From Pseudomonadales bacterium (lineage in GTDB: Bacteria; Pseudomonadota; Gammaproteobacteria; Pseudomonadales; Ketobacteraceae), in contig PAPM01000024.1 in NCBI GenBank assembly GCA_002708905.1, forward strand, positions 186,001 to 250,000: DNA of 64,000 bases, in the 5' to 3' direction. The notes under the pieces were generated by a model. That model saw only the letters and a program-made list of their open reading frames with translations, did no database searches and was not told the origin of the DNA. This document shows positions 58,702-64,000 of the stretch, in pieces (within the stretch, counting starts at the first letter, position 1; each line of letters opens with the position of its first letter). A program made the position numbers and the translations under genes.

Positions 58702-60513
58702 TTACTGCTCACTTGATTCTGCTTGTTTTAACCACCAATAGAAAAAGCCAACATCCCCATAGCTGGGGGCGACCTCAGGTTGGGAAAACTTGTCCCAATA
58801 GGCAATCCGATGCTTGTTAATATACCACTGCGGAATTACGTAGTGATTCCATAATAGCACCCGATCCAGGGCGCGACAGGCTGCAATCAGTTCGTCTCGG
58901 GTGTGCGCGCTGATGATTTTCTCGATCAGCACATCCACCACCGGATCTTTAACCCCGATCAGGTTTCGGCTCCCCTTATGGTCGGCAAATTTGGAAAACC
59001 AATAGTCTCTCTGTTCGTTACCGGGGGAGTTGGATTGTCCGAAGGACCCAATTATCATGTCAAACTCGAAGTCCCTTACAATGCGGATGTAGTTGGTCTG
59101 ATCAACCAGTCTGGTGTTCGCTTCGATACCCAACTTTTTAAGGTTTTTGACGTAAGGCAGTACGACCCGTTCAAAATCTTTTGAATACAGTAAAATCTCA
59201 AATTTGAAGGGAGTGCCGGTTTCTGCGTTCACCAGGTCAGTTCCCTTGAAGGTCCATCCGGCTTCCCTTAGCAATTTTATGGCCTGCCGGATGTTCTTGC
59301 GGTTGTTGCCGCTACCGTCCGTCTCGGGTGCCTTATATTCCTGAGTAAATACTTCCGGGGGTAAATCATCCCGAAATGGCTCCAGAAGCGCGAGTTCCGC
59401 TTCAGAGGGCAGGCCGGTGGACGCCAGGTCTGAGTTTGAAAAGAAACTCTGGGTTCGGTTATAGGCCCCATAGAACAACTGTTTGTTGGTCCACTCAAAG
59501 TCAAATGCCAAATCCAAAGCATGCCGAACCCTTGGGTCCTTAAACAGGTCGTTACGAATATTCATAACGAAAGCCTGCATACCGGTTGGATTCTGATGGT
59601 TGATTTCTCTTTTTACAATTTCACCATCATCAAACTTTGGACCGGTATATTCTGTAGACCATCGCTTTGACTGGTTTTCTTCACGATAATCGTATGCGCC
59701 GCCTTTGAATGCCTCCAGCATCACTGTCTGGTCTCTGAAGTAATCTACTTTGATACTGTCAAAGTTGAACGTTCCACGCCGTACGGGGAGGTCTTGAGCC
59801 CAATAATCATTGACCCTCTGCAGAACCAACGTCTTGCCCGTGTCAAAGGAGTCTATCTTATACGGGCCACTGCCAAGAGGTGGTTCTAAAGTGGATGACC
59901 CAAAATCTCGCGATTTCCAGTAGTGTTCAGGAAGCACCTTCAATTGTCCCAAAATCAACGGAAGCTCGCGATTCTTGTTATCTCTAGCGGTAAATTTGAC
60001 TCGCTGCTTATCAAGGGCTTCCACTTTCACGACATCTGCATAATAGGCTCTATACTGGGGCGAGCCTTTTTCCACCAGCGTATTGAAGGTAAATACCACG
60101 TCATCTGCCGTTATCGGATGGCCATCATGAAATTGCGCTTTTGGATTGATGTGAAAAATCACCCAGGAGCGGTCCTCAGGGTACTCAACTTTCTCAGCCA
60201 CCAGGCCATAGTTGGAGAAAGGTTCGTCCATTGCCGGCACCATCAGAGTGTCATATATGAGGTTGACGTAGCCACTTGCATCCCCTTTGATGATATCCGG
60301 GTTGAATGAATCGAAAGTGCCAAAATAGCCTAATGTAACCGATCCCCCCTTGGGAGCATCCGGATTGGTATACTCAAAGTGCGTAAAGTCCGCCGGGTAT
60401 TTCATATCGCCATGCATGGCAATGCCGTGGCTTGTTATCACATCACTCGCAAAGGCGAGCGAGGAGGCCAGTAGCAGGCTGGCTGTGATTGCGAGTTTCT
60501 TTATCTCAAACAT
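58702..60513 (-). CDS. yejA: Periplasmic peptide-binding protein YejA (copy 1)
   Basis: A 603-residue extracellular solute-binding protein of family 5. The frame is open for another 56 codons upstream, but the ATG at 60513 gives a proper signal peptide (KKLAITASLLLASSLAFA) and has GGGAAG upstream. Mature blocks include HGIAMHGDMKYPADFTHFEY, NPDAPKGGSVTLGYFGTFDS and FHDGHPITADDVVFTF. Yej systems import peptides, including microcin C and some antimicrobial peptides. It is directly upstream of yejB and is probably the main binding protein for the importer. Confidence 0.94.
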   Translation of the reverse strand: MFEIKKLAITASLLLASSLAFASDVITSHGIAMHGDMKYPADFTHFEYTNPDAPKGGSVTLGYFGTFDSFNPDIIKGDASGYVNLIYDTLMVPAMDEPFSNYGLVAEKVEYPEDRSWVIFHINPKAQFHDGHPITADDVVFTFNTLVEKGSPQYRAYYADVVKVEALDKQRVKFTARDNKNRELPLILGQLKVLPEHYWKSRDFGSSTLEPPLGSGPYKIDSFDTGKTLVLQRVNDYWAQDLPVRRGTFNFDSIKVDYFRDQTVMLEAFKGGAYDYREENQSKRWSTEYTGPKFDDGEIVKREINHQNPTGMQAFVMNIRNDLFKDPRVRHALDLAFDFEWTNKQLFYGAYNRTQSFFSNSDLASTGLPSEAELALLEPFRDDLPPEVFTQEYKAPETDGSGNNRKNIRQAIKLLREAGWTFKGTDLVNAETGTPFKFEILLYSKDFERVVLPYVKNLKKLGIEANTRLVDQTNYIRIVRDFEFDMIIGSFGQSNSPGNEQRDYWFSKFADHKGSRNLIGVKDPVVDVLIEKIISAHTRDELIAACRALDRVLLWNHYVIPQWYINKHRIAYWDKFSQPEVAPSYGDVGFFYWWLKQAESSEQ

Positions 60514-60542
60514 TGAAAAGGCTTCCCTTAACTGTTTCGTTC

Positions 60543-62444
60543 TTACTTTTCCAAATCCTTTAACCACCAGGTCTGGAATGCGAGAGACATGGTGGCGGGG
60601 TTCGCCGGCTGCTGAAAAATATTCTTGTATGCCAAACGATGATACCGCAGGTGCCAATGCGGGATTGTGTAATAGTTCCATAAAAGCACTCGATCCATGG
60701 CCCTGACTGCGGCGACCAGGTCATCATGGGTGGCGGCTGAAGTGATTTTCTGGATCATCGCATCCACCACCGGGTCTTCGATGCCGGACAGGTTTTTTGA
60801 ACCTCTGACGTCCGCCTGGCTACTGTGAAAGTACAGGCGTTGCTCCTGCCCGGGTGATGCGGATTGAGGCAAGACAAAGACCGTCATATCAAAGTCAAAG
60901 TCGTCCAGGCGCACCTTGTATTGTGCACGATCCACTATGCGCACGTCCGTTTCTATGCCTATCCTGGAAAGATTTTTTGAAAACGGCAGTAATACCCGTT
61001 GGAAAGTCGGGCTGTTGATCAGGATTTCAAAGGTCAGCGGCTTGCCGGTTTCACGATTAACCAGCCTGTGGTCCTGGTATTCCCAACCGGCTTCTTTCAG
61101 CAGCTTCATCGCCAGACGCATATTGCGCCGTAACACTGAGGGTGAATCGTACACAGGGAAGGCAAATTCTTTTGTAAACAATTCAGCTGGCAGTTGATCC
61201 CGGTAGGGTTCCAGCAGCAAGCGCTCTTTTTCGGATGGTAAGCCCCTTGAACCCATGACTGAGTTTGGGAAATGGGTTTCGCTACGGGTGTAGGCGTCAC
61301 TGAAAATGTTCTTGTTGGTCCACTGGAAATCAAACATCAGTGAGATGGCTTGCCTTACCCGGGCGTCTTTAAACACCTCTCGCCGCATATTCAGGAAGAA
61401 AGCCTGGGTTCCCGAGGGAATGGAGTGGGGCAGTTCCACCTTCTTGATGGTTCCATTTTTGATACCGGGAAAATCATAGGCGGTTGCCCAGTTTTTGGAG
61501 ACGTTTTCCATCCAGAGATCCGCCGCTCCTGATTTAAATGCTTCAAATGCCACTGTACGATCGCGATAAAAATCGAACCGTACTTCATCGAAATTAAACA
61601 TTCCATGATAAACAGGGTGGTCCTTGGCCCAGAAATCCTTGACCCGCTCCAGAACGATGTAATTCCCCAATGCAAAATCCTTTATTCTGTAAGGACCGCT
61701 CAGGGGTTGAGGGGTTCCGGATGATTTGCCAAAAGTGTGCGTTTCCCAGTGCTTTTTTGACATCACGGGCAGTTCGCCGACCCGCAACAGGTTGGATCGT
61801 TCACCTTTGTTCTTGAAGGAGAAACGGACCCGGTGGGTTGACAGAACGTCTACCGACGCTACCGAAATCAAGCTGTTATGAAAGGCGGGGTGAGCATCGT
61901 CACTTATCAGCAATTTATAGCTATGGGCAACATCTTCAGCGGTAATCGGTTCGCCGTTGTGAAATCGGGCCTGTGGGTTTAACTGGAAGATAACCCAACT
62001 GTAATCGGCCGGATATTCCAGCCATTCACAGACCAGGCAATACGCGGTTTGCGGTTCATCGCCTGATTCAAGATACCAGCTTGTGCCTGCCATCAATGGT
62101 TCATTCAGTTCAGTAATACCATAGAGTCCGGCAAAGGAGGAGGGGCTGATACCTTTCAGCACATAGGGGTTCAGTGTATCGAAAGAACCTAATGCCGGCA
62201 GGGTGATCTTGCCGCCCTTTGGCGCATCGGGATTGACATAATCCACGTGTTTGAAGCCCTTTGGATACTTTGGCTGATCGTAGAGTGCCAACGCGTGGGA
62301 GACCATCACATCGGCGATGCCGGCAGGGCTGAAGGTTACAAAAAAACACAGTGTCATAGCCGTAAATATCAGACTGCTGAACTGGTTTTTTCCATTAGCA
62401 CAGCAAGCAGGAAAAATACCGTAAGCAACTGAATTTACAGTCAT
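60543..62444 (-). CDS. Periplasmic peptide-binding protein YejA (copy 2)
   Basis: About 633 residues, a second family 5 solute-binding protein 29 bp upstream of copy 1. It keeps the same blocks (NPDAPKGGKITLPALGSFDT, FHNGEPITAEDVAHSYK) but the two copies have diverged clearly over their whole length. The start is uncertain: I chose the ATG at 62444, which gives a long N-terminal part before a hydrophobic signal stretch (MTLCFFVTFSPAGIA); an ATG at 62357 starts at that stretch, and the frame is open to 62549. It is the first gene of the operon and divergent from the HDOD gene. Confidence 0.87.
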   Translation of the reverse strand: MTVNSVAYGIFPACCANGKNQFSSLIFTAMTLCFFVTFSPAGIADVMVSHALALYDQPKYPKGFKHVDYVNPDAPKGGKITLPALGSFDTLNPYVLKGISPSSFAGLYGITELNEPLMAGTSWYLESGDEPQTAYCLVCEWLEYPADYSWVIFQLNPQARFHNGEPITAEDVAHSYKLLISDDAHPAFHNSLISVASVDVLSTHRVRFSFKNKGERSNLLRVGELPVMSKKHWETHTFGKSSGTPQPLSGPYRIKDFALGNYIVLERVKDFWAKDHPVYHGMFNFDEVRFDFYRDRTVAFEAFKSGAADLWMENVSKNWATAYDFPGIKNGTIKKVELPHSIPSGTQAFFLNMRREVFKDARVRQAISLMFDFQWTNKNIFSDAYTRSETHFPNSVMGSRGLPSEKERLLLEPYRDQLPAELFTKEFAFPVYDSPSVLRRNMRLAMKLLKEAGWEYQDHRLVNRETGKPLTFEILINSPTFQRVLLPFSKNLSRIGIETDVRIVDRAQYKVRLDDFDFDMTVFVLPQSASPGQEQRLYFHSSQADVRGSKNLSGIEDPVVDAMIQKITSAATHDDLVAAVRAMDRVLLWNYYTIPHWHLRYHRLAYKNIFQQPANPATMSLAFQTWWLKDLEK

Positions 62445-62606
62445 ATATTGAAGGTAACCTATTGGTTTTATTATGGGTTTGTCGGGGCTGGAGTAAAACA
62501 CCCAACCTTTATAACCGGTTAACACAATAACTTCAAACAAAACAAGCACTCCCAGTGAAAGTAGCTATTCTTAAAGTTAAATCGTGATTATGGATATCGA
62601 GTTGGA

Positions 62607-64000
62607 ATGCTGGTGGAACAAAAGAATTCCGTAGATGATTGGGTGGATTTTCTGGGGAAGGAGCATATGCCGGCGTTAGCCGAAACAGTGCAAAAACTAA
62701 GCAAACTTACCACAGATGATGATTCCCGTGTTTCTCAACTGACCGAGCAGATATTGAAAGACCCCAGCCTTACCTCAAGGGTGCTGCAGGTCTCCAATAG
62801 CGTTGTCTACAAGGGGTTGGGTGGCAATATCAAAACCATTACCCGCGCCATTGTCATGCTGGGATTTACCACCATCCGGGATATTTCCCTGTCCATGCAA
62901 ATCCTGGACAACATTCTTAAGCAGAACCCCTCAGAGCATCTGATGACCCAGATCGCCAACTCGTTCCATGCGGCCATGCAGGCCAGGGGAATGCTGCGTT
63001 CGGCGAAGGCTCCGGACCAGGAGGAGATTTTCATCTCCACCTTGTTACTCCATTTTGCGGAGTTATCCATGTTGTCCCGGGACGATGAGGTGAGCCGCAA
63101 GCTGAATATGCTGTTGCGGGATAATGAAATGACCGCAAACGACGCCGCCCTTGAGGTGCTGGGATACAGTTTCGACCAGATATCGGTAGCGCTGGCAAAG
63201 CAGTGGGAGCTGGGGGATATCCTGATTGAAGCCCTGAACAAACCCAAGATTCCCAGCAAATTGGCCCATGCCGTAATGCTGGGTGATGAGCTTAGTCAGG
63301 TCGCTATGGAAGGCTGGAACTCGGAGCCGGTGAAAAAGGTCGTCAAGAAAATCGCCAAATTCAGGGACATCAGTTTCAAGGATGCTATGGATGAAGCCAA
63401 GCAGATGGCCGATATGGCACAGGAGCTAGCGGTTCATTATGGTGCGTCCAAGGTCCGCCACCTGATCCCCAACTCCGATACCCGAACCGATGTCAGTGGC
63501 GCTGCCACGTCTGTGGTGACAGCTGTGCATACTGAGGATGCCAGTCAAATCGAATCAGGCGCATCCAGCTCGCATTCAGAAGAGGGAGGGGCGACTACAC
63601 TCATTTCGGCGGATGACGATGGCATCGAAGACCTGATTGAAATGGCACTCACTGGAAGCAACCGACAGCAGCCTGTCCTGGACCGTGAAGATACGGAAAC
63701 CAGAGTCCAGGTAGGCGTCCAAAATGTTCAGATGCAGATGGATGTCATGCAGAAGCTGAATATGCTGATTGCGGACAAGCGCGTGGATGTGAACGAGATG
63801 CTTGGCTTGGTCATGGGGGGCATGCTGGACGCCATAGGCCTGGATCGAGTGGTGATGGCTTTGGTCTCCAAGGATCGCAAGTTGCTGGTGCCGAAATTCT
63901 TCAAGGGTGAAGTCGATCTCGAATTCAAAGACCGGTTGAGGATTAATTTGCTGGAGGAGAATACGTTTTCAAACTCGATTCGCCAGTCCCAACAGTTTTG
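62607..64000 (+). CDS. HDOD domain-containing signalling protein (partial, runs off the window)
   Basis: At least 464 residues, cut by the window end. Residues ~15-205 form an HDOD domain (PALAETVQKLSKL, DPSLTSRVLQVSNSVVYKG, TITRAIVMLGFTTIRDISL), a degenerate HD fold without catalytic metal residues. A low-complexity Ser/Glu/Asp linker (~300-360) is followed by a region starting MQKLNMLIADKRVDVNEMLG that continues like a GAF or sensor-type domain (GLDRVVMALVSKDRKLLVPK). HDOD proteins regulate motility, c-di-GMP or stress responses without enzymatic activity. The ATG at 62607 has a weak GAGTTGGA site. Confidence 0.85.
   Translation, partial: MLVEQKNSVDDWVDFLGKEHMPALAETVQKLSKLTTDDDSRVSQLTEQILKDPSLTSRVLQVSNSVVYKGLGGNIKTITRAIVMLGFTTIRDISLSMQILDNILKQNPSEHLMTQIANSFHAAMQARGMLRSAKAPDQEEIFISTLLLHFAELSMLSRDDEVSRKLNMLLRDNEMTANDAALEVLGYSFDQISVALAKQWELGDILIEALNKPKIPSKLAHAVMLGDELSQVAMEGWNSEPVKKVVKKIAKFRDISFKDAMDEAKQMADMAQELAVHYGASKVRHLIPNSDTRTDVSGAATSVVTAVHTEDASQIESGASSSHSEEGGATTLISADDDGIEDLIEMALTGSNRQQPVLDREDTETRVQVGVQNVQMQMDVMQKLNMLIADKRVDVNEMLGLVMGGMLDAIGLDRVVMALVSKDRKLLVPKFFKGEVDLEFKDRLRINLLEENTFSNSIRQSQQF

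Noticed and set aside
60514-60681. N-terminal extension of yejA copy 1
   Set aside because: It would overlap the coding end of copy 2 and precede a perfect signal peptide; the ATG at 60513 is the better start.
1-64000. Search for CRISPR arrays, transposons, prophage genes or integrases
   Set aside because: No regularly spaced repeats, transposase motifs or att-like repeats near the tRNAs were found; the gene order is that of conserved chromosome.

Overview
The window is a contiguous piece of a gammaproteobacterial chromosome of moderate GC content. Its gene order matches the Pseudomonas/Marinobacter/Alcanivorax-type arrangement: prmB-aroC-MFS-mtnBDC, leuCDB-asd-fimV-truA-trpFBA-accD-folC-SPOR-cvpA-purF-metZ, and tRNAs-tig-clpP-clpX-lon-hupB-tRNA-Asp-ppiD. 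FimV, MiaE, PrmB, LpxH, a lipid A-type acyltransferase and AcnB all point to a Gram-negative gammaproteobacterium. The species cannot be named from the sequence alone. No insertion sequence, prophage, CRISPR array or integration scar was seen, so the window is mostly core genome. Non-ATG starts are common (mtnC, trpF, trpB, the SPOR gene, moxR, DUF58, the UPF0104-like gene, acnB, hupB).

Layout. 1-2170: a possible gene tail, an SDR oxidoreductase and a secreted DUF4892 protein. 2171-7792: prmB, aroC, an MFS transporter, then methionine-salvage genes mtnB-mtnD-mtnC and a gamma-glutamylcyclotransferase-like gene. 7860-11078: a homocysteine S-methyltransferase-like gene coupled to a GNAT acetyltransferase, a divergent TetR regulator with a perfect 19-bp palindrome in the shared promoter, and a LysR regulator divergent from leuC. 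11211-28563: leucine, aspartate-semialdehyde, tryptophan, fatty-acid, folate, purine and methionine biosynthesis genes, plus fimV and truA. 38664-45291 (minus strand except miaE): acnB, an LpxL-family acyltransferase, miaE, lpxH, ppiB, folD. 45489-54893: tRNA-Pro/Arg/His and the protein quality-control block. 54974-62444 (minus strand): a Yej-type peptide ABC importer with two tandem binding proteins. 62607-end: an HDOD-domain protein cut by the window edge.

The most unusual stretch is 28697-38601: nine genes on the plus strand with gaps of at most 5 bp or short overlaps, bounded by terminators at both ends. It joins a MoxR ATPase/DUF58/transglutaminase trio to a UPF0104-type membrane protein, a HAD-UbiA fusion resembling decaprenyl-phosphate phosphoribosyltransferase, a DprE1-like FAD oxidase and a DprE2-like reductase. 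A lipoprotein of unknown family and a small outer-membrane beta-barrel follow. The three enzymes together match the mycobacterial route to polyprenyl-phosphoryl-arabinose, so the operon probably makes an arabinose donor for an envelope modification in this Gram-negative. No arabinosyltransferase is visible in the window.
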